From: DATFGK01 sp046712825
GTDB taxonomy: Bacteria; Actinomycetota; AC-67
Reading direction: 5' to 3'
Length of the DNA: 24,942 nucleotides
Assembly (NCBI GenBank): GCA_046712825.1
Contig: JBKKCR010000003.1
Span: forward strand, 1-24,942
The position numbers and the translations under genes are program-made. The stretch's first letter is position 1. Each line of letters begins with the position of its first letter. Below the pieces are notes generated by a model, which was not told the DNA's origin, searched no databases, and saw nothing but the letters and a program-made list of their open reading frames with translations. This document shows, one piece after another, positions 1-8,307 of the stretch.

Positions 1-21
1 GATGCTGCCCGCTTCGGCCAC
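1..21 (-). CDS. 5' end of a leftward gene, product unknown (partial)
   Basis: Read leftward, a strong purine-rich Shine-Dalgarno sequence (AAGGGAGGGG, about 25-36) sits five bases before a GTG codon at 21-19. Seven codons follow before the window edge, giving (M)AEAGSI. Only the start signal supports this gene; seven residues say nothing about function. It would be divergent from the 292-846 gene, with roughly 270 bases of shared upstream DNA. Confidence 0.45.
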
Positions 22-73
22 GATTTCCCCTCCCTTTCAACCGTTCCAGTCGGAACGCCCCTGGGACTGCGAG

Positions 74-102
74 AGCCTAGACCAGCCCGCTCGGTCGAGC
101 AA
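74..102 (-). promoter_or_regulatory. Possible promoter for the leftward gene at the left edge
   Basis: On the minus strand TTGCTC (102-97) and TAGGCT (79-74) are separated by 17 bases and lie about 50 bases upstream of the GTG at 21. They match the sigma-70-type consensus only partly (4/6 and 3/6), which is common for actinobacterial housekeeping promoters. Prediction by eye only. Confidence 0.3.
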
Positions 103-217
103 AGGCGTGAAAGGCCCTAGCTACCAGAGAAAAACCTAAGGCATCGTCGTTTCGCGACCGTTTCCTGTTCGTAAATTCCGTGTAAACGCGCGCACCGCTC
201 GAGGGCGGTCCGCCCAA

Positions 218-246
218 GCCGTCATCGCACGCGTCCGTTCTATGAT
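218..246 (+). promoter_or_regulatory. Possible promoter for the CMD/SDR pair
   Basis: TATGAT at 241-246 is a 5/6 match to a -10 box. Seventeen bases upstream CCGTCA (218-223) is a poor -35. A start near 253 would leave a leader of about 40 bases before the ATG at 292. The -10 is convincing, the -35 is not. Confidence 0.3.
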
Positions 247-291
247 TCCGCCCCCGGACCCGGCCACGGACCGGCGCTAGGAGGCGAGCCC

Positions 292-846
292 ATGCGATTG
301 TCGACGCCGCGCATCCCGCCCGTGACCGACCCATCGATGCTGACCGACGAGGCCCGCGAGCTGCTCGGCGGCACGTCGCTCGGCCCGGCGGTGAATATCT
401 TCCGCACGTTCATCCATCATCCGAAACTGCTCAAGCGCTGGCTCGTGTTCGGCAACCACGTCCTGTTCAAATCGAGCTTGCCGCCGCGGGAGCGCGAGCT
501 TCTCATCCTGCGAACAGGCTGGCGGTGCCGAGCCGAGTACGAATGGGGCCAGCACGTCGTGATCGGCCGCGCCGCAGGCCTCACGGACGAAGAGATACAC
601 CGCGTGACGCTCGGGCCCGAAGCTCCCGGGTGGGATCCCTTCGACGCGACGCTGCTGCGCGCCGCCGACGAGCTTCACGACGATCACATCGTCGGCGACG
701 AGACCTGGAAGGCGCTGGGCGAGCGCTACTCAACGCAACAGCTCATGGACGTCGTCTTCGCCGTCGGGCAATACACGCTTGTCTCGATGGCGCTGAACTC
801 GTTCGGCGTGCAGCTCGATCCGGACGTGCCGGGGTTCCCGGCATGA
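292..846 (+). CDS. Carboxymuconolactone decarboxylase (CMD/AhpD-like) family protein
   Basis: A 184-residue protein of the CMD/AhpD-like fold, an all-helical family that includes gamma-carboxymuconolactone decarboxylase and the peroxidase partner AhpD. The segment with RTGWRCRAEYEWGQH (about residues 75-89) matches the family signature around the conserved helix. It has one Cys rather than the CxxC pair of AhpD, so thiol peroxidase activity is doubtful and a decarboxylase or hydrolase-like role is as likely. The start is clear: AGGAGG at 279-284, seven bases before the ATG. Its stop overlaps the start of the next gene (ATGA), so it is translationally coupled to an SDR. Such CMD-SDR pairs are common in actinobacterial catabolism of aromatic, alicyclic or steroid compounds, but the substrate cannot be read from sequence. 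Confidence 0.85.
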   Translation: MRLSTPRIPPVTDPSMLTDEARELLGGTSLGPAVNIFRTFIHHPKLLKRWLVFGNHVLFKSSLPPRERELLILRTGWRCRAEYEWGQHVVIGRAAGLTDEEIHRVTLGPEAPGWDPFDATLLRAADELHDDHIVGDETWKALGERYSTQQLMDVVFAVGQYTLVSMALNSFGVQLDPDVPGFPA

Positions 847-1634
847 GGCTCGAGGGGAAGGTCGCCATCGTGGCCGGCGCCGGTCAGACGTCCGGCGACA
901 CGATCGGCAACGGGCGGGCGACTGCGATCCTCTTCGCCCGCGAGGGGGCGCGGGTCCTGCTGGTCGACCGGCGGCTCGAGTCGGCCGCCGAGACGCAGCA
1001 GATGATCGCCGCCGAGGGCGGGGAGGCCATCCCCTTCGAGGCCGACATCACCCGCGAGGACGACTGCCGAGCGCTCGCCGCCGGCTGCGTCGAGGAGTTC
1101 GGCCGCATCGACGTGCTTCACAACAACGTCGGGATCGGAGCCGGGGACAGCGGCGTCACCCACCTCGAGCTGGAGTCCTGGCAGCGGATCATCGACGTGA
1201 ACCTGACCGCGATGTTCCTCACCTGCAAGCACGTCCTGCCCGTGATGCGCGAGCAGCGGTCCGGGGCGATCGTGAACATCTCCTCCCTGGCATCCGTCGC
1301 ATCGACCGGGATGGCCGCGTACAAGGTGTCGAAGGCCGGGGTGAACGCGCTCACGCAGCAGATCGCGATGGGAAACGCCCGCTACGGGATCCGCTGCAAC
1401 GCCATCCTGCCGGGCTTGATGAACACGCCGATGGCGATCGAGTCCATCGCCGCCGCCCGCGGCATCCCGAAGGAGCAGTTGATCCGGGAACGGGACGCGG
1501 CCGTGCCGCTCGGCGGCATGGGAACCGCCTGGGACGTCGCTAAGGCGGCCCTTTTCCTCGCATCCGACGACGCGAGCTTCATCACCGGAGCGTTGTTGCC
1601 GGTGGACGGGGGGCAGGGCGCTAGGGTCGGATGA
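843..1634 (+). CDS. SDR-family NAD(P)-dependent oxidoreductase
   Basis: A 263-residue classical short-chain dehydrogenase/reductase with a Rossmann fold. Visible motifs are the Gly-rich nucleotide loop at about 11-24, Asp42 after the second strand (VDRR, favouring NAD over NADP), NNVG at 94-97 in place of NNAG, structural Asn120, catalytic Ser147 or 148, Tyr160 and Lys164 (YxxxK), and a C-terminal VDGG. The Gly-rich loop is longer than the usual TGxxxGxG and reads GAGQTSGDTIGNG, a variant known in some SDR subfamilies. The chosen ATG at 843 overlaps the stop of the CMD gene; the open frame continues upstream but that part is out-of-frame shadow. The partner gene suggests a catabolic alcohol or ketone oxidoreduction. 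The specific substrate is unknown. Confidence 0.9.
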   Translation: MRLEGKVAIVAGAGQTSGDTIGNGRATAILFAREGARVLLVDRRLESAAETQQMIAAEGGEAIPFEADITREDDCRALAAGCVEEFGRIDVLHNNVGIGAGDSGVTHLELESWQRIIDVNLTAMFLTCKHVLPVMREQRSGAIVNISSLASVASTGMAAYKVSKAGVNALTQQIAMGNARYGIRCNAILPGLMNTPMAIESIAAARGIPKEQLIRERDAAVPLGGMGTAWDVAKAALFLASDDASFITGALLPVDGGQGARVG

Positions 1635-1657
1635 CCCGGCTTACTGCCGACGGTCGG

Positions 1658-2761
1658 CTACTTCAGGGCGATGAACGTCTCTCGCCGATCCTCGCGGTAC
1701 GACTGCGGAAGGTCCTTGGTTCCCTTTGGCACGTAGAAGACCTCGCGAAATCCCGCGTGCTTGAGCATCATCACGACGGCGCCCCTCGACGGGAGCATCT
1801 TGAGCACGTTCGAATGGAACGACTCTCCCTCTTCGTGCTCGTACTCCGGGCCCAGGAGGCAGACCGGCCATGAACTCGGCACGACCTGGGTGTCGACGAC
1901 GGCAAGCTGCTTCGTGACTGCGGCCAGACGTTCCAGGGCGGAGACCGGCTTGTCGAGGTGATAGAGCAAGCCCAAGTAAAGGGTGACGTCGAAGACGCCG
2001 GGCTCCTCGGGCGAGATGTCGTACGCGTTCTGCTGCTTGAAGGTGATCCGGTCGAGGCCGGTGATCTGGAGCACGAGCTTCGCGACTTCGACGCTCCGAC
2101 CGGCAGCCTCCACCCCGACGACCCGATCGGCGCCGGCCGCGCGTGCCTGGACCGACCAGAATCCAACGTGGCTGGCGACGTCGAGGACCGAGCGCCCTTC
2201 GAGCGACCCGCCCGTCACGGAGAGCAGCGCCGGGAACATGTGCATGAAGCGCTGATGCTCGTAGCCGCCGATCGGGATGCCCCCGATCTTGTTCGGGACG
2301 CGCCTCCCGCCGAACTCGTACGGCGACGCCCAGAACGATTCGTCCACCCGCCGCTCGATCTCCTCACGACTCAGGCCCGAGTCGGGAGAGATCGGGAAGG
2401 AATAGGAATAGATGCTCTTCGCTTTCTCCACCATTTCCGCAGACGGCTCGTCGAGCGTCGCGCACGAAGACACCCGGACCAGCCGTTCGGGCGGATCGCC
2501 GGCGACTCCGATGACTCGCCGCGGCCCGGCACGCTCCACCCGCACGCCGACGGCTTTTTCGAGCGCGGCGTTCGTTCGCCGGGCCAGGCGCGTCGCGAAT
2601 CCGGGCGTGCCAGAAGCCTTCGGCGAGGCATCCTCCTCGGTCGTGGTGGGCCACGCGAGCGTAGACGAGACCCGTCGGGCGCGGCAAGGACTCCGTCGCC
2701 CGTTCCGCGCCGAAGCACGGTAGCCTGAAGGACGGTCCACTCGGGCCGAGCGTGTCGGCAC
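1658..2761 (-). CDS. Class I SAM-dependent methyltransferase (DUF1698/CmoB-like)
   Basis: A leftward methyltransferase of up to 367 residues. SAM motif I is VLDVASHVGFWS (about 192-203 from the longest start), followed by an acidic strand end (VGVEA), and further on GLLYHLDKP, which resembles the GxLYH motif of the DUF1698/CmoB-like group. Its C-terminal end converges on the SDR gene with a gap of 23 bases. The start is uncertain. In-frame GTG codons occur at 2761 and 2740, neither with a clear Shine-Dalgarno, and family-like sequence (LARRTNAALEKAVGVRVERAG) begins only near residue 59. The first 50 residues are Arg/Ser-rich and may be untranslated. The divergent SGNH-like neighbour suggests a role in modifying a surface glycan or small molecule, but this is inference. 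Confidence 0.75.
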   Translation of the reverse strand: MPTRSARVDRPSGYRASARNGRRSPCRARRVSSTLAWPTTTEEDASPKASGTPGFATRLARRTNAALEKAVGVRVERAGPRRVIGVAGDPPERLVRVSSCATLDEPSAEMVEKAKSIYSYSFPISPDSGLSREEIERRVDESFWASPYEFGGRRVPNKIGGIPIGGYEHQRFMHMFPALLSVTGGSLEGRSVLDVASHVGFWSVQARAAGADRVVGVEAAGRSVEVAKLVLQITGLDRITFKQQNAYDISPEEPGVFDVTLYLGLLYHLDKPVSALERLAAVTKQLAVVDTQVVPSSWPVCLLGPEYEHEEGESFHSNVLKMLPSRGAVVMMLKHAGFREVFYVPKGTKDLPQSYREDRRETFIALK

Positions 2762-2793
2762 GGATCACCCGGAGGAAACCGAGCGATGAATCC

Positions 2794-3831
2794 ATGACGC
2801 CCTTGCGGCGCCCGTCGGTGTCGGGGCTGCTGATCATCGCTGCCGTCCTCGGCATCCTTCTCTTCGGCGGGGAGGTCGCGGTGCGGGCGGTGGACGGTCG
2901 TCTCGTCGAGCCGCTCGAGTGGCACGACTGGGAGGCGCAAGCGAAAGCCGACCAGATCGAGGAGCTTGCGGCGAGGGGCCCCATACCCGTCGTGGTGGTC
3001 GGAACCTCGGCGATGCATTTCGGCCTCGACCCGATCCAGCTCCGGGCCGAGCTTCCCGGCAACCCACTCGTCTACAACGCCGCGCTTCCCGGAGGGATCC
3101 CGCGGATCATGGACATCTGGACCGAGCATCTCGTTTTCCCCAACCTCCGTCCCAAGGTGATCGTGCTCGGTGTCAATTCGACGGACGTGAACGACGCCGG
3201 CACGCAGAAGGGTTTCTTCAAGTACTTCGAAAACTCGAAAGCGGTGCGGCGGCTAACCGGACGTTCGAGCGTTATCGAACAGATGGATCACCGCATCATG
3301 TCCTGGTCCGCGCTTTGGCGGTATCGAACCCTGCTCCGCAAGCCGGTCACATTCGTCGATGCGCTGGGAGGTCATCGGCCGCCGAATCCGGGCGACTCCA
3401 TCACCGCCTTCGGATTGGACGTCAGCCGGCGCCGCCGAGTCGTCGACGCGTCGCCCGAGAAGGTTCAGAATTTCGTCGACCGCCGGCGGAACTCGTGGCT
3501 CCGTAACTACACGATCGGCGGCGTCGAATCCGCGGCCCTGCGTCGGATGGTCGAGCGCGCTCGCGACGCAGGGATCAAAGTGGTGATCGTCGAGATGCCG
3601 ATCGGTGATTACTATCTCCGCGCGCACCCGAACGGCGAACAGGATTACGAGAGGTTCCGGCAGGAGATCGCGACGCTCGTTCAGGAAACGGGATCGTCGT
3701 TCCTCGATGCGAGCCGGTCGGTCACGCCGACGCCGGATTTCTTCTCCGACTTCGTGCACCTGAACGGGAAGGGCGCGAAGGTGTTCACGACCTACCTCGC
3801 GGGCGAGCTCCGCAAGCTGGGTCTGGCTTAG
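2794..3831 (+). CDS. Membrane-anchored SGNH/GDSL-hydrolase-like protein
   Basis: A 345-residue protein with one N-terminal hydrophobic segment (about 11-25) and an extracytoplasmic SGNH-like domain. Block I is VVVVGTSAMHFG with Ser72 as presumed nucleophile (GTS instead of GDS). A block III-like GVNSTDVND follows, and block V is SDFVHLN with Asp319 and His322. The catalytic set is therefore present, as in carbohydrate esterases or O-acetyl transferases of the SGNH clan (AlgX/DltD-like). The substrate is unknown. The start is a choice: ATG 2794 gives a compact membrane anchor, but GGAGGAAA at 2771-2778 is better spaced for an ATG at 2786 that opens only a three-codon frame (ATG AAT CCA TGA) ending just past 2794. 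GTG 2752 is a longer alternative. The stop overlaps the lipA stop from the opposite strand. Confidence 0.72.
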   Translation: MTPLRRPSVSGLLIIAAVLGILLFGGEVAVRAVDGRLVEPLEWHDWEAQAKADQIEELAARGPIPVVVVGTSAMHFGLDPIQLRAELPGNPLVYNAALPGGIPRIMDIWTEHLVFPNLRPKVIVLGVNSTDVNDAGTQKGFFKYFENSKAVRRLTGRSSVIEQMDHRIMSWSALWRYRTLLRKPVTFVDALGGHRPPNPGDSITAFGLDVSRRRRVVDASPEKVQNFVDRRRNSWLRNYTIGGVESAALRRMVERARDAGIKVVIVEMPIGDYYLRAHPNGEQDYERFRQEIATLVQETGSSFLDASRSVTPTPDFFSDFVHLNGKGAKVFTTYLAGELRKLGLA

Positions 3832-4781
3832 ACGCCGCGCAGCCGCGCGGCTCGATGCTGGCGGCCGGCGTGGTACGAGGAACGCACGAGCGGTCCCGAC
3901 TCGACCCAGGCGAATCCCATCGACTCCCCGGCCGTGCGCCAGGCATCGAACTCTTCCGGAGTCACGTAGCGAACGACCGGCATCTGGAGCGGGCTCGGCC
4001 GCAGGTATTGGCCGATCGTGAGCAGGTCGCAGCCGGCATCCCGTAGATCCCGCATCACTCCGAGGACCTCTTCGTGCGTCTCGCCCATCCCGGCGATGAC
4101 GTTGGACTTGGTGTAGCTGGTCCGGGGGAGCGCGGTCCGGGCCCTTCGGAGCAGCTCGAGCGATCCCGCGTAGGTGAACGCCGGCCGGATCCGGTCGAAG
4201 AGGCGGGGAACCGTTTCGATGTTGTGGGCGAACACCTCGGGCTCGGCGGCGCATACCGTCCGAAGCGCTTCGTCGGATCCTTTGAAGTCGGGGACGAGGA
4301 GCTCCACGCCGCATCCCGGGACACGGCTCCGGATCTCTCGGGTCGTCTCCGCGAACAGCCACGCGCCGCCGTCGGCGAGGTCGTCGCGCGCAACGCTCGT
4401 GATCACCGCATATCGCAGGCCCATCTGTTCGACGGACTCGGCCACCCGGCGCGGCTCCCCGATGTCGTAGCCTTCGGGTCGCGCGGTCGTCACGTCGCAG
4501 AACGCGCACCGCCGGGTGCAACGATCGCCCCCGATGAGGAACGTAGCCTCGCGTTCCTCCCAGCACTCGTAGATGTTCGGGCACGAGGCTTCCTCGCAGA
4601 TCGTGTGGACGCCTTCGCGGCGGACGATCCCTTTCAAGTCGGCGTAGTTGGGACCGAGCTGCATCCGGACCTTCAGCCACGGGGGCTTGCGCTCACCGTC
4701 CACCGTCGACGGGTGCTCGAGGTTCCGTGCCGGGCCTTGGACCGATATCAGCGGGAGGAGCCTGCGCTCAGGAACGGACAC
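3828..4781 (-). CDS. lipA: Lipoyl synthase
   Basis: Radical SAM enzyme that inserts two sulfurs into protein-bound octanoyl groups to make lipoyl cofactors. At 317 residues it has the normal length. Visible features are the auxiliary cluster cysteines Cys62, Cys67 and Cys73 (CEEASCPNIYEC), the radical SAM CxxxCxxC at Cys88, Cys92 and Cys95 (CTRRCAFC), and the C-terminal RSSYH at 300-304, whose serine ligates the auxiliary cluster that donates sulfur. GTG at 4781 lies 14 bases inside the end of lipB, so the two are translationally coupled. It is the last gene of the lpdA-E2-lipB-lipA operon. Its auxiliary 4Fe-4S cluster is consumed during turnover, so it depends on Fe-S supply such as the SUF operon to the right. 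Confidence 0.97.
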   Translation of the reverse strand: MSVPERRLLPLISVQGPARNLEHPSTVDGERKPPWLKVRMQLGPNYADLKGIVRREGVHTICEEASCPNIYECWEEREATFLIGGDRCTRRCAFCDVTTARPEGYDIGEPRRVAESVEQMGLRYAVITSVARDDLADGGAWLFAETTREIRSRVPGCGVELLVPDFKGSDEALRTVCAAEPEVFAHNIETVPRLFDRIRPAFTYAGSLELLRRARTALPRTSYTKSNVIAGMGETHEEVLGVMRDLRDAGCDLLTIGQYLRPSPLQMPVVRYVTPEEFDAWRTAGESMGFAWVESGPLVRSSYHAGRQHRAARLRGV

Positions 4782-5460
4782 CCGGCATCTCCAATCCGAG
4801 CTCTTCCGGCGACGCCTGGATCACTTGGAAGGCGCCGAGCGCCTCGCCCACACGCTTGGAGGTCCACCGGACCACATCGGCCATGGACAGCTCTCTGCCG
4901 AGCTGCTCTGCCAACGAGGTAACGCCTCGGTCGACGAATCCACACGGGACGATGCCGTTGAACATCGAGAGGTCGGTGTTGACGTTGATGGCGAAGCCGT
5001 GGGTCGTGATGCCTCGCGAGACATGGATCCCGATCGCGCCGAGCTTGCGGTCGCCCACCCATACGCCGGTGATCCCCTCGACGGTACCGGCCTCCACGCC
5101 GGCGTCCGCTGCGACGGCGATCATCGCGCGCTCGAGCGCCCGGACGTAGCCGACGAGGTCACCCGTCCCGCCGAGCGAGATGATCGGGTAGCCGACCAGC
5201 TGTCCGGGCCCGTGGTAGGTGACGCGACCGCCGCGGTCCGTCTGCTCCACCGCGATGCCGCGAGCGGCGAGGGCCTCGGCGTTCAGGAGGATCTCTTCTT
5301 CGGGAGCGCGCCGGCCGAGCGTGTATACGTGCTCGTGCTCGAGCAGCAGCAGCGTGTCGGGCAGCTTCTTCTCCGCCCGGAGCTGAGCGACGATCTGCTG
5401 CAGCTCGAACGCCGGAGCGTACGCGACCCGGCCGAGCCACGCCGCGAGGAGCGTCCTCAC
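4768..5460 (-). CDS. lipB: Octanoyl-ACP:protein octanoyltransferase
   Basis: LipB moves octanoate from acyl carrier protein to the lipoyl-domain lysine of E2 and H proteins, the step before LipA. The 230-residue protein shows RGGRVTYHGPGQ (76-87), the catalytic lysine Lys139 in KLGAIG and the catalytic cysteine Cys173 in VPCG, matching the Cys/Lys dyad known for this family. The reading frame stays open far upstream through the E2 gene in another frame, but the GTG at 5460 forms a GTGA overlap with the E2 stop and gives the normal length and N-terminus. It lies between the E2 and lipA genes, so the octanoylation substrate and the next enzyme are co-expressed. The lipB-lipA pair beside an E2 gene is also found in mycobacteria. 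Confidence 0.96.
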   Translation of the reverse strand: MRTLLAAWLGRVAYAPAFELQQIVAQLRAEKKLPDTLLLLEHEHVYTLGRRAPEEEILLNAEALAARGIAVEQTDRGGRVTYHGPGQLVGYPIISLGGTGDLVGYVRALERAMIAVAADAGVEAGTVEGITGVWVGDRKLGAIGIHVSRGITTHGFAINVNTDLSMFNGIVPCGFVDRGVTSLAEQLGRELSMADVVRWTSKRVGEALGAFQVIQASPEELGLEMPGVRS

Positions 5461-6812
5461 GGCTCCAGCCCCAGCTCGGGGGCGAAGTCCGCTTCTTCGA
5501 GGATCGCTTTCAGGCGCGCGTTGAACTGTGCGGTCTTGTGGCCGTCGATCCAGCGGTGGTCGTAGGTGAGGTAGAGGTACATCATCTGCCGGATCGCGAT
5601 CGCGTCGGAGCCGTCGATCGTCATCACGATCGGACGCTTGACGACCGCCCCCGTGCCGAGGATCGCGGCCTGCGGCTGATTGATGACCGGCGTCTCGACG
5701 AGGGTGCCGAACGATCCGCCGTTCGTGAGCGTGAACGTGCCGCCGGATACGTCGTCCGGCTTCAGGCCGCCCCTGGTCCGCGCTCGCGTCGCGACGTCGT
5801 TGATGCCCCGCGCGAGGCCGATCAGGTTCATCCCGTCGGCCCCTTTGACCACCGGGACGATGAGCCCCTCGTCCCTGCCGACGGCGATCCCGAGGTTCAC
5901 CTCGCGGAACAGCGTGGCCGAGGTCGCTTCCGGGTCGACGTGCGCGTTGAATTCGGGGAACGCGCGGACGGCCTGAACGACCGCGGAGGCGACGAACGGC
6001 AGGAACGTGAGGCCGAAGCCCTCCTGCCCCTTGAAGTCTTCCTTCGCCCGCTCGCGCAACGCCGCGATCCGGGTCATGTCCACCTCGATGATGTTGGTGA
6101 CGTGCGCCGAGGTGTCGAGGCTCCGGCGCATGTGCTCGGCGATCGCCTTGCGGATGCGACTGAACGGGACCACCTCGCTCGTGCCCGAAGGCACGGCGAA
6201 GGTCGAGGCGGGCTCCGCGGCCGTCTTGGCCGGCGCCGCCTCTTTCGCGTCGCGGGTCTTGATCTCGCCGGACTTCGCCGGCTTGGCGCCGCGTTCCTCG
6301 AGGAAAGCGAGAACGTCCTGCTTCGTGACGCGACCGCCGCGACCGCTGCCTTTGACCTCGGCGAGATCCACGTCGTTCTCGCGCGCCAGCTTCCGCACGA
6401 GCGGGGAGAGTGCGCCTATGATTTCCTTTCGGCCGTCGTCGCCGTTGCCTTTCGCCGCCGACTCGCGATCCGTCGGAGCCTCTTCCTCCTCGGGACCCTC
6501 GGCCTCGGTCTCGGGCTCGGCCTTGTCCGATGCCGCGGGAGGGTCTTCGGCTTTGGCGGCGCCGTCCTTGGACGCGTTCTCGTCGATCACGGCGATCTCG
6601 GCGCCCACCTCGACCGTCTGATCCTCCTTCGCCACGATCTTTGTGAGCTTGCCGGCCGCGGGCGCGGGGAGTTCGGTGTCGATCTTGTCGGTGGAGATCT
6701 CCACGAGGGGCTCGTCGGCGTCGACCCATTCGCCTTCTTGTTTGAGCCAGCGAACGATCGTGCCTTCGGTGACGTTCTCACCCATCCTTGGAAGCTCGAC
6801 CGACACGCTCAC
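5457..6812 (-). CDS. sucB: 2-oxoacid dehydrogenase E2 (dihydrolipoyl acyltransferase)
   Basis: The 451-residue E2 core of a 2-oxoacid dehydrogenase complex. Domain order is one lipoyl domain (about 1-77) with the lipoylated Lys43 in STDKIDTE, an acidic Ala/Pro/Glu-rich linker, a peripheral subunit-binding domain (about 135-171), a second linker, then the acyltransferase domain (about 212-451) with His419, Asp423 and Gly424 in DHRWIDG. The start is GTG 6812 after TAGGAG; the lpdA stop lies 9 bases upstream. No E1 subunit lies in the window, so succinyl, acetyl or branched-chain acyl specificity is open; the symbol is a best guess and dlaT would be equally fair. Actinobacterial E2 proteins are often shared between pyruvate and 2-oxoglutarate dehydrogenases. 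Confidence 0.9.
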   Translation of the reverse strand: MSVSVELPRMGENVTEGTIVRWLKQEGEWVDADEPLVEISTDKIDTELPAPAAGKLTKIVAKEDQTVEVGAEIAVIDENASKDGAAKAEDPPAASDKAEPETEAEGPEEEEAPTDRESAAKGNGDDGRKEIIGALSPLVRKLARENDVDLAEVKGSGRGGRVTKQDVLAFLEERGAKPAKSGEIKTRDAKEAAPAKTAAEPASTFAVPSGTSEVVPFSRIRKAIAEHMRRSLDTSAHVTNIIEVDMTRIAALRERAKEDFKGQEGFGLTFLPFVASAVVQAVRAFPEFNAHVDPEATSATLFREVNLGIAVGRDEGLIVPVVKGADGMNLIGLARGINDVATRARTRGGLKPDDVSGGTFTLTNGGSFGTLVETPVINQPQAAILGTGAVVKRPIVMTIDGSDAIAIRQMMYLYLTYDHRWIDGHKTAQFNARLKAILEEADFAPELGLEP

Positions 6813-6821
6813 GGCAGGCTC

Positions 6822-8201
<1,380 letters not shown>

Positions 8202-8270
8202 CGAAAGGCTCCTTGATCGGTCCTCGCGTCCATCCTACCCGTCCGATCGGCGGCCCAGCCGCCCATCACG

Positions 8271-8299
8271 TTGACGGTCATTCGTGCGTCTCATACGCT
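8271..8299 (+). promoter_or_regulatory. Promoter for a leaderless gcvT
   Basis: TTGACG (8271-8276, 5/6 match to -35), a 17-base spacer and TACGCT (8294-8299, a TANNNT-type -10). Transcription would begin near 8306-8308, exactly at the GTG codon of gcvT, which has no Shine-Dalgarno. This fits a leaderless transcript, common in actinobacteria. Confidence 0.5.
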
Positions 8300-8307
8300 C
8301 CGCCGCC

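Noticed and set aside
1624..1658. Two small hairpins (GGGTC/GACCC and GCCGA/TCGGC) between the SDR and the methyltransferase
   Set aside because: The stems are only five base pairs and have no T tract, so they are not strong enough to call a terminator.
5461..6729. Long N-terminal extension of lipB
   Set aside because: The upstream part is Arg/Gly-rich and lies out of frame within the E2 gene. GTG 5460 gives the normal LipB length and a GTGA overlap.
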